Source of the DNA: Bacillus sp. ISL-18 | GTDB lineage: Bacteria > Bacillota > Bacilli > Bacillales > Cytobacillaceae | DNA: 64,000 nucleotides | Assembly: GCF_018613415.1 (NCBI RefSeq) | Contig: NZ_JAGGQG010000009.1 | Coordinates: 1 to 64,000, forward strand | Reading direction: 5' to 3' | Shown here: piece after piece, positions 46,017 through 54,525 of the stretch | How the letters are laid out: each line of letters opens with the position of its first letter | Position numbering within the stretch: position 1 is the stretch's first letter | Notes under the pieces: model-generated | Databases searched by the model: none | What the model was told of the DNA's origin: nothing | What the model saw: only the letters and a program-made list of their open reading frames with translations | Program-made: the position numbers and the translations under genes

Positions 46017-47105
46017 TTAGTCGATTTGTTCTTTCGGCATATCCATTTTGTCGACAGCAATTTTTAAATCATCATTCTTAATATGAGTATAAATCATCGT
46101 TGTCTGGATCGATGAATGACCTAATTGGCGTCTTAATTTCGGTACATCATTGATCTCAGCATGGTATCTGGTGGCAAACGAATGCCGCAGCTTATGCACC
46201 GATAATGATGGCTTCCCAAATGCGGTTGCATATTTTTCAATGAGTTTTTCAACCGATCGTGCTGTCAGCCGCCGCGATTTTCCTTTAGGACCGACCGGTG
46301 CAGAAATAAATAATGCCTTATTGGTTTTGTCTACTTGATATTTAGCTGCTCTTACTGAGAGGTATTCTTGGAGATCTGCCATTGCCACTTGGCTGAAGAA
46401 AACAAATTGTTCTTTATTTCCTTTTCGAATCACTCGTACACAGTATTTACTAAAATCAATATCATCTAATTCAATACCGACTAACTCCGAAAGACGCAGT
46501 CCTGAACCCAAAATTAAGGAAACAATCGCGGTATCACGTTCTTTATTTAATTGATAAAAGTTAGATAGTTTTTTATTTTCTTTATTTAATTCGCCATAAT
46601 CTTTTGCAACAAATAAACGAAACTTTTCGTATTCATCGCCAAGGAGGATTTTACCTTCCATTTTATTTGCTTTTGTTTCCATGCTGTCTTTTACTTCATT
46701 AAACTCGATTTTGGCCATTACATTTCGATTGATATAAGGCTTTAAATCCGGTGTTTCGGCGATATTTTGCAGATAATTAAACAATGACTTTAAAGCCGAT
46801 AACTTACGATTTACCGTCAATTCCTTGTTGTCTAATTGATAATGCAGATAGTTTAAAAAGTTTTCCACCTCTAAAACGGTCATCTGTTCAAGACGTTCCA
46901 GTGGGATTTCCTTAACACTACCTTGATATAGCTGCTCCATAATAATCCAATTGAAAAAGATCTTGTAGTCATGACAGTAATTAAATAAAGATGCAGTCGA
47001 AAGTTTGCGCAGCTTATGATTTATGTATTCTTCGACATACCAAGGGAGTTCGTTAAGCAAGGTTTGTAATTTTTTAAAATTGGTTTGTTTATCCTGATTT
47101 ACCAT
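46017..47105 (-). CDS. xerS: Tyrosine recombinase, XerS-like
   Basis: 362 residues. N-terminal SAM-like core-binding domain (about 15-120), and a C-terminal catalytic domain with Arg in GSGLRLSEL, Lys in VIRKGNK, the HKLRHSF box (HxxR), a His in LGHSSIQTT, and Tyr nucleophile in MIYTHI. Size and motifs fit XerS of the single-recombinase systems known from streptococci; related copies occur in Bacillaceae besides CodV/XerD. The ATG has GAGGTG upstream. A symmetric promoter region and a dif-like palindrome flank the gene. An orphan mobile-element integrase is the alternative. Confidence 0.85.
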   Translation of the reverse strand: MVNQDKQTNFKKLQTLLNELPWYVEEYINHKLRKLSTASLFNYCHDYKIFFNWIIMEQLYQGSVKEIPLERLEQMTVLEVENFLNYLHYQLDNKELTVNRKLSALKSLFNYLQNIAETPDLKPYINRNVMAKIEFNEVKDSMETKANKMEGKILLGDEYEKFRLFVAKDYGELNKENKKLSNFYQLNKERDTAIVSLILGSGLRLSELVGIELDDIDFSKYCVRVIRKGNKEQFVFFSQVAMADLQEYLSVRAAKYQVDKTNKALFISAPVGPKGKSRRLTARSVEKLIEKYATAFGKPSLSVHKLRHSFATRYHAEINDVPKLRRQLGHSSIQTTMIYTHIKNDDLKIAVDKMDMPKEQID

Positions 47106-47122
47106 AATAACACCTCACTTTT

Positions 47123-47174
47123 ATTTTACTTGGTATACTTAATTACGTCAAATTTATATTTTACGTAATTAAGT
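47123..47174 (-). promoter_or_regulatory. xerS promoter with 12-bp inverted repeat
   Basis: Minus strand: TTGACG (47151..47146), 17 bases, TAAAAT (47128..47123). ACTTAATTACGT (47137..47148) and ACGTAATTAAGT (47163..47174) are perfect inverted arms with a 14-base spacer; the proximal arm covers the -35. Could be an operator or a recombinase-binding site. Confidence 0.65.
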
Positions 47175-47341
47175 TTTTGGGTGAAATCGGTATCACCTAC
47201 ATAAACATCTTCTAATAAATCGTCAACTTCTTTTATTAGGTCTTCTGCCCTTAGACATCTGGCGTTTCCAAGCAATAATACATTTTGGTTGTCACGGTAA
47301 AAAATATGACAAAGATTCGACCATCATGTTTGACAGTCGAA

Positions 47342-48304
47342 TCATTTTTTTTGATATCCAGGATGATTGTGCCGCTTACATCCAAATAGATAACAAGCTC
47401 CGGTACGATAAGTTTCAAACTCTAATTTAGGAGTATAACCAGAAGAAATAAGGTTTATCATATTTTTATACTGATTATTCTCTTCTATTAACTCTTCAAT
47501 AAACTCTTTCTTATCCATTTCCGTCCAGTTTTCTTCAACTTCTTCTTTTTTAGCGCCTTCTATTTCTTCTCCCTTCTCTTCAATAGCTTCTTGTATAACC
47601 TGATTCATACGTGAGTAATTATTAGTTTTAAGTAGAGCATAAACAAATCTACGCACCCAATAAGGATCTTTAGAGTAATCTTTGTACCCCGTTTCAAACC
47701 AATGAATCGCTTCTTTATAGCAATTCATTTCAATGTATAAATCAGCTACATCGATTTCCCCAACAAAATCATCCGCTTTTTTGTTAAACCTATCCAACTT
47801 CTCTTTTGCTTCTGTTATTCGCCCTAGATCAATTAAACATTTAATATGACTATACATCACATTGTCCGAATCTCCTGCTCCTCGCGAGAAAAACTCCGAA
47901 GCCTTTTCCAGCTCTCCAAGTTTATAATAAGTTACAGCTAAATTGTGATATGCTACATCGGATGGTTGAATCGAAATGGACTTTCGCAATGCATCTTTAG
48001 CTTCTTTCCATTGTTCTTGTCTAATGTGAATTTCCCCAAGAATGTTATAAGGAAAGTATGAGGTTGGATTCATCTTAACAGCTTCCTTTATTAATTCAAG
48101 GGCTTTATCATCATCCTCTTCCTCATAAAGGTACACCCAGGCAAGATTATTCAGGGATTGTACGTCTCTGGACTCATGAACTGCTTGTTGAAAGAGTTCC
48201 ATTGCTTCCTCATATTCATTTTGTTCAAACTTTTCAATTGCCTTTTGATTAGTGTTCAAGTATTGCCTCCGAAGTAAATTAATAGTAAATTTATTTAAAT
48301 TCAT
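47342..48304 (-). CDS. TPR-repeat protein with C-terminal Cys/His motif
   Basis: 320 residues. About six tetratricopeptide repeats from residue 20 to 230; clear units are EYEEAMELFQQAVHE, DDKALELIKEAVKMNP and WKEAKDALRKSISIQP. A Glu/Lys-rich segment follows (240-275). The last 20 residues have C-x5-C-K-R-H-x-H, which may bind zinc. A protein-interaction role is expected from the repeats; partner unknown. Single gene; start ATG at 48304 with only a weak upstream site, so the start is uncertain. Confidence 0.75.
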   Translation of the reverse strand: MNLNKFTINLLRRQYLNTNQKAIEKFEQNEYEEAMELFQQAVHESRDVQSLNNLAWVYLYEEEDDDKALELIKEAVKMNPTSYFPYNILGEIHIRQEQWKEAKDALRKSISIQPSDVAYHNLAVTYYKLGELEKASEFFSRGAGDSDNVMYSHIKCLIDLGRITEAKEKLDRFNKKADDFVGEIDVADLYIEMNCYKEAIHWFETGYKDYSKDPYWVRRFVYALLKTNNYSRMNQVIQEAIEEKGEEIEGAKKEEVEENWTEMDKKEFIEELIEENNQYKNMINLISSGYTPKLEFETYRTGACYLFGCKRHNHPGYQKK

Positions 48305-48772
48305 TGAAATTTATTAATTCTAACTATTCTGCATCGTACTTAATCAGAATCATAATTGTGTTAATATCTCATTCACCTTAACATCAACTTCCTCTAGTTT
48401 CTCGCCTTGAGTGGGTTTTTCTGCTAATCGAATTAAGTCATTCTTTAACATCTTTCTACTTTAAATATGTACTTCAAAAGGATGCTCGTTTTTCTATTTG
48501 TTTTTACCTACGTATTCAATTACAATGCCATTCCCCTTTTTTTATCCTTTTCATAAACCTCAGATGATTTATCATAAATCACCTTCAAGTTCTTGTCACT
48601 TTGCTATTTAACCGAAAATTCTTATGCAAATCATCAAATCAATCGCTGCATTTTTTTAATAGCTTCTTGGCTTAATGTAGCAGCTGTACCATTTTCAATT
48701 TGTTTCCGCCCTTTTGTTTGTTAGACCGTCATAATTAACGCATCGAATCAAATGATCCGATGCGTTTGTTTT
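48305..48772. other. Intergenic region with coding remnants
   Basis: About 470 bases. Short minus-strand frames look like leftovers of genes: 33 codons beginning MLKNDLIRLAEKPTQGEK around 48451..48350, and 27 codons QTKGRKQIENGTAATLSQEA ending at 48634. Neither has neighbours that complete it. A hairpin AACGCATCGA...TCCGATGCGTT (48738..48767) lies before the cupin stop. Confidence 0.4.
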
Positions 48773-49177
48773 TTACAGTTGGTTATAAGTTTCATCATCA
48801 ACAGGCTCTAACCATACCGGAGTACCTGTGGTGATTGCAATGTGTACAAACCAGCTATCTTTTGTAGCTCCATGCCAGTGTTTGACACCATCATGGGTGA
48901 CAATTACGTCCCCTGCTTTTAATAATTGAGCAGGTTGTCCATCTTCTTGGTACCAACCTTGACCGCCAGTTACTAATAAAATTTGATATCCATCACGATG
49001 GATATGCCAGTTATTTCGACATCCCGGTTCAAAAGTCACATTCCCGACACCAACATTGATTTTAGAGTCAGAGACTAATCCTTGAAGATAACTTTGTCCC
49101 GCAAAAAATTGTGAAAAAGGATTTTTTTCGCCCGCTGGGAAAAAAACGCCATTTTTTACTTCTTCATGTTTTGCCAT
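48773..49177 (-). CDS. Cupin-domain protein
   Basis: 134 residues, one small cupin barrel. Metal-site motifs are NNWHIHRDGYQILLVTGGQGWYQEDG (His-x-His, about 58-60) and HDGVKHWHG. ATG 49177 has GGAGGAATT upstream; an ATG at 49192 lacks a site. Only a few bases separate it from the upstream aldo/keto reductase, so they probably share an mRNA with the AhpD-like gene. Cupins of this type often accompany carboxymuconolactone decarboxylase-like proteins. Reaction unknown. Confidence 0.85.
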   Translation of the reverse strand: MAKHEEVKNGVFFPAGEKNPFSQFFAGQSYLQGLVSDSKINVGVGNVTFEPGCRNNWHIHRDGYQILLVTGGQGWYQEDGQPAQLLKAGDVIVTHDGVKHWHGATKDSWFVHIAITTGTPVWLEPVDDETYNQL

Positions 49178-49196
49178 TTTTAATTCCTCCACCTAT

Positions 49197-50060
49197 TTAT
49201 TTTAACTTTCCTCCGAATACAGGGAAGAAGCTATGCTCGCCATAATTCTGGATTTGCTCTACATTTTTTAAAGTCTCCATATCTGCATCGCTGATAACAA
49301 AATTAAGCTCTGCATTGTTTCTCATGTGATCCGGATTTGCCGTCTTTGGAATGACGACAAGACCAAGCTGGATATCATATCGCAGGCAAAGCTGAGCAAC
49401 AGATACTCCGTACTTATCAGCTATCACCTTAACCTCTGCATGATCGAGAACTGCACCGTGTGCAATTGGTGAATATGCTTCTACTAGGATGTCATTCTTC
49501 TGGCAGAATTTAATAAGCTCCAAAGGAGTATTGCTCACATGTGCCAATATTTGATTGACCATAGGCTTGATCTTACAGCTTGAAAGAATATTCTCTACAT
49601 CATCTTGAAGGAAGTTAGAAAGACCAATTGCCTTTACCTTTCCTGTCTTATAAGCATCCTCCATTGCTTTCCATGCTTCTTTGTTTTCCTTGAAGTAACG
49701 GTTCTCTTCACGGAACTCGGTCCAAGGCTGAGGGCTGTGGATAATCAGAAGATCAATATAATCCAGTCCCAGCTTTGCTAAAGAATCATCAATGGACTTC
49801 GTGACTGCCTCATAGGTCTTTAATTCTGCTGCAACCTTTGTCGTGATAAAAAGTTCTTCTCTTGCAACACCGCTTGAACGGATCCCTTCGCCTACACCAG
49901 TTTCATTCATATAAGCTTGAGCAGTATCAATATGACGATATCCGATCGATACCGCTTCTACCACTGCCTGTGATGCCTGTGCATCGTCAATCAGCCAGGT
50001 ACCAAGGCCTAATTTTGGAATTTTTACACCATTTGATAATTTGTAAGTTTCGTTAAACAT
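49197..50060 (-). CDS. Aldo/keto reductase (AKR5-like)
   Basis: 287 residues, TIM barrel. Family signatures are GLGTWLIDD, GYRHIDTAQAYMNETGVGEG with catalytic Asp and Tyr, FITTKV with catalytic Lys, and the C-terminal VIPKTANPDHMRNN for NADPH. Reduces aldehydes or ketones with NADPH. Middle gene of the AhpD-like/AKR/cupin operon. Similar in class to the reductase at 59130..59975, but clearly different in sequence. Confidence 0.9.
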   Translation of the reverse strand: MFNETYKLSNGVKIPKLGLGTWLIDDAQASQAVVEAVSIGYRHIDTAQAYMNETGVGEGIRSSGVAREELFITTKVAAELKTYEAVTKSIDDSLAKLGLDYIDLLIIHSPQPWTEFREENRYFKENKEAWKAMEDAYKTGKVKAIGLSNFLQDDVENILSSCKIKPMVNQILAHVSNTPLELIKFCQKNDILVEAYSPIAHGAVLDHAEVKVIADKYGVSVAQLCLRYDIQLGLVVIPKTANPDHMRNNAELNFVISDADMETLKNVEQIQNYGEHSFFPVFGGKLK

Positions 50061-50152
50061 GCTTTTGTTATCTCCTATACATGGTTATATTTTCTTCACG
50101 TGAAACAGAGATGCTTACTCTCCAGCGTTTACTAAATCCTTAATCGTTTGCC

Positions 50153-50908
50153 TTAATTTTCAGGAATCATTTCATTAATGCAAGCTAATGCGTTTAGTGT
50201 TCTCGGAAAGCCCATATATGGGAGGCAGTGAGTGATGGCGTTGATCAATATTTCCTTGTCAGTGCCTACATTTTTGTTACCCAGCACATGTGACTTCACT
50301 TGGCTTTCACAACCGCCCAACGTACTGATAATACAGAGTGTCAACAACTCTCGTGTTTTCAAATCAAGTCCGCCACGGGTGTAAAAGTCTCCGAAGCAAA
50401 AAGAGGAAAGATAATCCTGCATATGCTTTTGATTTTCTGGAGCAGCCTCACGCATTTTTGCGATTGTCTCACCAAAAATCTCTACTTGAGTAGCAAGTCC
50501 TTTCTCAAAACGGCTATTTTCATCTACTGTTTTTTGGCTTTCAAGTGGTAAAGTGATCTCCTTCGCTTCGAAGACCTCATTCACTTTATTGATGGCGTTT
50601 AATGTTTTGGGAAATCCGATATATGGAGCACACTGGTAAACTGCCTCTTTGATTTCTACTGGAGTCAGCCCAACGTTTAGTGCTGCAGCAACATGTGACT
50701 TGAGCTGAGGGAATGTCTGGTTGGTAGTAAGCACTACCAGAGTAATCAACTCGCGTTGCTTGTCATCCAAATTTCCTTGATAGAATACTTCCCCAAAAAT
50801 GAAGCGGCTAAGGATGTCTTGAAAATCAGGATCGGTAGCGTATGCGGCTGGTACTCCATTTCCAAATAGTTGTTTGTATTTTTCTATACTCTTTTCTATG
50901 CGGTCCAT
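50153..50908 (-). CDS. Carboxymuconolactone decarboxylase (AhpD-like) family protein, two domains
   Basis: 251 residues with two tandem CMD domains. First: RELITLVVLTTNQTFPQLKSHVAAALNVGLTP; second: RELLTLCIISTLGGCESQVKSHVLGNKNVG. Each has the conserved E...H helix pair, but the CxxC of AhpD is incomplete. First gene of the operon with AKR and cupin, and divergent from the TetR remnant and operator repeat copy 1. Thought to act in antioxidant or gamma-lactone chemistry; exact reaction unclear. Confidence 0.87.
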   Translation of the reverse strand: MDRIEKSIEKYKQLFGNGVPAAYATDPDFQDILSRFIFGEVFYQGNLDDKQRELITLVVLTTNQTFPQLKSHVAAALNVGLTPVEIKEAVYQCAPYIGFPKTLNAINKVNEVFEAKEITLPLESQKTVDENSRFEKGLATQVEIFGETIAKMREAAPENQKHMQDYLSSFCFGDFYTRGGLDLKTRELLTLCIISTLGGCESQVKSHVLGNKNVGTDKEILINAITHCLPYMGFPRTLNALACINEMIPEN

Positions 50909-50992
50909 AAATAAGCCTCCTGTTTGAAGTTAATTTACTTGTATTATTTCAAAAGTTAGCTCCAAAATGATTATTGATCGATTAATCAACAT

Positions 50993-51107
50993 CTGTTTAT
51001 AATTATAAAAAAATCATTCACGCTTTCAATGGTTAATTTAACGCAATTCGTTGATTACTCAACAAATCAATTTAAATTGTTGATTATCTTTAGGAAAAGT
51101 TGGTGAA
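50993..51107 (+). repeat. TetR operator region repeat, copy 1
   Basis: Begins with the half-degenerate palindrome CTGTTTATAATTATAAAAAA and continues with the ACAAATCAATTTAAATTGTT and TTGGTGAA elements shared with copies 2, 3 and 5. Lies between the AhpD-like gene and the TetR remnant. Confidence 0.7.
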
Positions 51108-51149
51108 TTAGTCTGAGATGACGTTTCAAGAAGGAAATTATGTCTGGTA

Positions 51150-51325
51150 CCTTTAAGCGTCATTATTTATTTTTTTCAACAATGCTAGCTAGTAAAGGTG
51201 CACCCTATTTTCGTAGTCGCCTTCTTGATTTAGTTGTGGAAGAGTTTACAGCTGAAGTGGATACAATAGAATGTCCCTCCATTAACTTGATCGGAGTTCC
51301 CTCTTATTATGTCAAATGGAGTTAA
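51150..51325 (+). pseudogene. TetR regulator remnant lacking the DNA-binding domain
   Basis: HYLFFSTMLASKGAPYFRSRLLDLVVEEFTAEV closely matches residues about 95-128 of the intact regulators at 57183 and 62040. The N-terminal helix-turn-helix (about 95 residues) is gone, so the operator repeat is joined almost directly to the ligand-binding part, and the C-terminal part breaks down after some 35 residues. Evidently a deletion product of a third copy. Confidence 0.85.
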
Positions 51326-51430
51326 AAAGCCTCCGTATAGTCTCTATATTTATGGGAATGCTTAATTCAGATACAATTCTCTACATTGTTCAAAGGCTAT
51401 GGATTTATTAGATTTGAAGGAGTGTACCTT

Positions 51431-51565
51431 ATGCAGGTGGAAAATAAAAACATTCAGCAACGCGATAAAGAGTGCGAAACTAAATTTTGCAAAAAACGAA
51501 TGAATATCGAAATGAACAAAGAAGAAGAACGAAAAGAAATTTTAGAAATGTTAAAACGTTTATAA
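51431..51565 (+). CDS. Small charged protein, 44 residues, unknown
   Basis: ATG 51431 with a GAAGGAG site 7 bases upstream. Two Cys (KECETKFCKK) in the first half, and the rest a Glu/Lys helix ending EEERKEILEMLKRL. No family recognised. A terminator at 51646 follows. The strong ribosome binding site is the main argument that it is real. Confidence 0.45.
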   Translation: MQVENKNIQQRDKECETKFCKKRMNIEMNKEEERKEILEMLKRL

Positions 51566-51645
51566 GATTAAACTCCTCTAAAAAGGATAATATAATTTAA
51601 AAGAGGAAAAAAGAAAATTTTATAATAAACCATAAAAGCGTACAT

Positions 51646-51678
51646 AAAAAGCCTGATGGATATTCCATCAGGCCTTTT
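51646..51678. terminator. Bidirectional terminator
   Basis: AAAAAGCCTGATGGA-TAT-TCCATCAGGCCTTTT, a near-perfect stem serving the nitroreductase gene on - and the small gene on +. Confidence 0.85.
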
Positions 51679-51693
51679 GCATGAATAAATTTC

Positions 51694-52302
51694 TTAGATT
51701 AAATTTTTATAAAATTTCACACGATCTTCCACTGGCTTAAATTCTTTTTCTCCTGGCTGAGCTGTTGGATTACCAAAAGGCATTTGAGCAATTAACTTCC
51801 AATTTGAAGGAATATTCCATTCCTTCTTTACTTCTTCGTCAATAAGTGGGTTATAGTGCTGTAGAGAAGCTCCTAGACCTTCTGATTCTAAAGCGGCCCA
51901 AACTACTAATTGATGCATACCAGATGCCTGATTGGACCAAACAGGAAAGTTGTCAGCATATGTACTGAATTGTTCTTGAAGAGATTTAATTATTGCTTCG
52001 TCTTCAAAAAATAGCACAGTTCCGTAGCCTGCCTTAAATGAGTCCATTTTTTGTTGAGTCGCAGAAAAATCTCCACCACCAACAACTTCTTTTAAAGTTT
52101 CAGTAGTAATATCCCATAATTTATCATGGGATTCCCCTGTCAATACAACAAGACGTGCAGTTTGGGAGTTAAAGGCAGAGGGCGTGTATTTTACTGCAAA
52201 CTCTACGATTTCCTTAATACTCTCATCTGAAACTTGAACGTCTTTATTGATTCCATAATAAGTACGTCTTTCTTTTAAAGTAGAAAAAAAATCTTTTGTC
52301 AT
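51694..52302 (-). CDS. Nitroreductase-family protein (Frm2/Hbn1-like)
   Basis: 202 residues, FMN-dependent nitroreductase fold. The signature RRTYYGINKD (about 12) and SAFNSQTARLVVLTG (about 42-56) mark the FMN site, with GLGASLQHYNPLID near 143. This shorter group resembles yeast Frm2/Hbn1 and the bacterial YdgI/YodC-like enzymes. Probably reduces nitro compounds or quinones with NAD(P)H. Flanked by other redox genes of the island. Confidence 0.88.
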   Translation of the reverse strand: MTKDFFSTLKERRTYYGINKDVQVSDESIKEIVEFAVKYTPSAFNSQTARLVVLTGESHDKLWDITTETLKEVVGGGDFSATQQKMDSFKAGYGTVLFFEDEAIIKSLQEQFSTYADNFPVWSNQASGMHQLVVWAALESEGLGASLQHYNPLIDEEVKKEWNIPSNWKLIAQMPFGNPTAQPGEKEFKPVEDRVKFYKNLI

Positions 52303-52427
52303 AGCATGATGCCTCCATTTAAACTTTTTTGAGAAGAGAATTTTTGGATAATAATCATTTAATTAAATATTTTGAGTCAATTTTAATATATCATCTTCCA
52401 CAGTTTTTATGTGCTTAGATAGACTTA

Positions 52428-52694
52428 TTATGTTGGATAAACAGTCTTATGGTCAGCAACTATCACTAATTTCTCACCTTGAAAATTTATGTCTGCATCA
52501 GAGGAGTAAAACCAGGTCTTCTCATTTTCCTTTACTTCAAATATGTTTACCTCATCTTTAAAATCTAAAACCTTTGAAGCAGTTTCTACATCAACAGATA
52601 CGGATATTAGCCAACGATCGTCTTGTTGTTCAATAGTGTATCTATTCGTTTGGCACAGTAATCTGCTGCCAATTGAATGACGAATCATCAACAT
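52428..52694 (-). CDS. Small protein downstream of pirin, unknown
   Basis: 88 residues, beta-rich, no membrane segment. Its ATG shares one base with the pirin stop region (52694), so it is translationally coupled. Segments WLISVSVDVETASKVLDFKD and TWFYSSDADINFQGEKLVIV. No named domain recognised. Likely works with the pirin-like protein. Confidence 0.65.
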   Translation of the reverse strand: MLMIRHSIGSRLLCQTNRYTIEQQDDRWLISVSVDVETASKVLDFKDEVNIFEVKENEKTWFYSSDADINFQGEKLVIVADHKTVYPT

Positions 52695-53407
52695 TAAAAT
52701 TCACCCCCAGGTAAATCGATTAATAAAAAGTAACTATCTTGATGTCCCTGAATCGTTATTTCATGAATATCAGTGATTCGGGCAGCGTCTCTGGACTTTA
52801 AAAGAAAATCATTGTTTATTGAGATTTCCCCCTCTATAGTAAAGACGTAAATCTTCCGACCCGATTCCTGTTCAAAGTTCACAGTCTCCTTTCCATCCAA
52901 TCTTGACAAATAAAGTGTCAAATCTTGATGGATTCCGGCTACCTGATCAGACGCTGTCTGCGAAATGACAGGCAGTAGCTGATTATGCAATTTATTTAGA
53001 TCATATGAAATGTCTTCATATGAGGGCTCTAGCTTTTGCTCATTCGGAGAAAACCATAACTGTAAAAATTGTACTTCTTCCTCATTGGAAGCGTTGAATT
53101 CAGAATGAAGCACTCCAGTACCAGCGGTGATCCGCTGAATGCTACCATGGCTAAGAGTTCCAGAGTTTCCTAAGTTGTCTTCATGCTTAAGAGCCCCTTT
53201 TAAGATAATAGAGACTATTTCAGCTTCACGATGAGGATGAATTCCAAAACCATGTCCTGGCTGAACAGTATCATCGTTAAAAACGCGCAACGGACCAAAT
53301 CTTATATTCGTTGGATCATAATATTCTCCAAAAGAAAAACCTAGTGAACTTTCCAACCAATCATTTTTTACTGTATAGCGTTTATCCGCAGGAAAAAGCT
53401 GAATCAC
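52694..53407 (-). CDS. Pirin-family protein (YhhW-like quercetinase type)
   Basis: 237 residues, two cupin halves. N-terminal metal-site motifs GFGIHPHREAEIVSIIL (His-x-His, about 55-57) and TAGTGVLHSEFN match pirins. The family includes iron-binding proteins and quercetin dioxygenases such as YhhW. Coupled to the small gene downstream. Sits in the redox-enzyme island, consistent with a role against aromatic or quinone compounds. Confidence 0.88.
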   Translation of the reverse strand: MIQLFPADKRYTVKNDWLESSLGFSFGEYYDPTNIRFGPLRVFNDDTVQPGHGFGIHPHREAEIVSIILKGALKHEDNLGNSGTLSHGSIQRITAGTGVLHSEFNASNEEEVQFLQLWFSPNEQKLEPSYEDISYDLNKLHNQLLPVISQTASDQVAGIHQDLTLYLSRLDGKETVNFEQESGRKIYVFTIEGEISINNDFLLKSRDAARITDIHEITIQGHQDSYFLLIDLPGGEF

Positions 53408-53543
53408 ATTCCTTCACTCCCTTATTTAATATCTCGATTTAATAAATTATTAATTAGTATATTTAGAAATAAATTATTCTTAATTAAGACTATTTTAACA
53501 TTAAATAATTATTTTCTGCAAATAAGTTGCAGTTAATGATTAA

Positions 53544-53575
53544 TAAAAAAGCCAATCACTCTCGATTAGCCTTTT
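53544..53575 (-). terminator. Terminator of the CBO0543-type gene
   Basis: Minus strand AAAAGGCTAATCGAGAGTGATTGGCTTTTTT. It has a near-identical twin at 54163..54194. Confidence 0.75.
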
Positions 53576-53581
53576 AACTTT

Positions 53582-54067
53582 TTATTCGGTTACATTTTGC
53601 TTAGCTTTAAACTTATCGAATAGCTTTAATAAACCAACGAACCCTCTGATCGTAAATAAAGTAAAATTAACACTAGCAAACGTGTGGAACGGTGACCATT
53701 TATTCCATTTAAATAATCTGGTGTTCTTTTCCATAAACCATTGACCAATACTCATAGGAACACTAAAAATCAAGCTTTTTAATAAAATTTTACCGAAATG
53801 ATCATTGTAAGATATTTTTACCCAGATAACACTTAAAATCGGGAAAAACAATATGTCATAAATAATATTTGTTTTAAAAATTTGGGGAAAAGGACGCACT
53901 GGATATTCCACTCTTTTTGTTCCTACAACATAAGCATCGACAAGAGTTGCAACTACCCCTTTCGAAAAAAGAATTAATAGATTCTCTCTCATTTTTGTTC
54001 CTTTAAATAAAAATGGCAAAGAAATAAAACATATAGCAGTTAGTAAATTTAACAGTTTCTTTTCCAT
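53582..54067 (-). CDS. CBO0543-family membrane protein
   Basis: 161 residues, about four hydrophobic segments (5-22, 28-48, 68-85, 95-115). The segments VVATLVDAYVVGTKRVEYPVRPFP and FASVNFTLFTIRGFVGLL fit the CBO0543 family of small Firmicute membrane proteins, of unknown function. ATG with AAGGGTG site. Flanked on both sides by copies of one terminator. Confidence 0.7.
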   Translation of the reverse strand: MEKKLLNLLTAICFISLPFLFKGTKMRENLLILFSKGVVATLVDAYVVGTKRVEYPVRPFPQIFKTNIIYDILFFPILSVIWVKISYNDHFGKILLKSLIFSVPMSIGQWFMEKNTRLFKWNKWSPFHTFASVNFTLFTIRGFVGLLKLFDKFKAKQNVTE

Positions 54068-54162
54068 AAAAAAACACCCTTCCTAAGAGTTAATAATTGA
54101 TAATTGACATTATTACAATTACCCAATCAGGAAATATTATCCTTATATAAAGTTCTATAAAT

Positions 54163-54194
54163 AAAAAAAGCCAATCAATCTCGATTAGCCTTTA
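54163..54194 (-). terminator. Terminator of the wrbA remnant
   Basis: Minus strand AAAGGCTAATCGAGATTGATTGGCTTTTTTT, one base different in the stem from the terminator at 53544..53575. Confidence 0.75.
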
Positions 54195-54204
54195 AACGAA
54201 TAAT

Positions 54205-54402
54205 TTATTGATTTGATTTCTTAACCCTCTCTGCAACGGTTACTGTACGCTTTGCTTGGTGTTTTACAGCTGCTTGGACATCTTCAATCATTTTTCCATC
54301 TTGCCCAACGGTAACACTTGTTCCGTAAGGATTGCCTCCAGCACCGAATGTGACGGGTCTGTATAACCAGGAGCAGCAACAATAGCTCCCCAATAATTCT
54401 CA
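54205..54402 (-). pseudogene. WrbA-type NAD(P)H:quinone oxidoreductase remnant
   Basis: Only the C-terminal part remains, in two frames: WGAIVAAPGYTDP, then one base missing, then VTFGAGGNPYGTSVTVGQDG to AERVKKSNQ. WGxIVxPGYTDP and AGGNPYGTSV are the conserved segments of flavodoxin-like quinone oxidoreductases. The N-terminal FMN-binding half is absent. Confidence 0.8.
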
Positions 54403-54525
54403 AAATTTTAGTGAGAGATTCATTTTGCACATTTGGTAATGATTACCTTGTTATTTTAATTTCCCGCACTCTCCTGGGACTGACAAGCCTCATTTCTAAT
54501 TAGGCAGCATTTTGGGAAACTTTCT

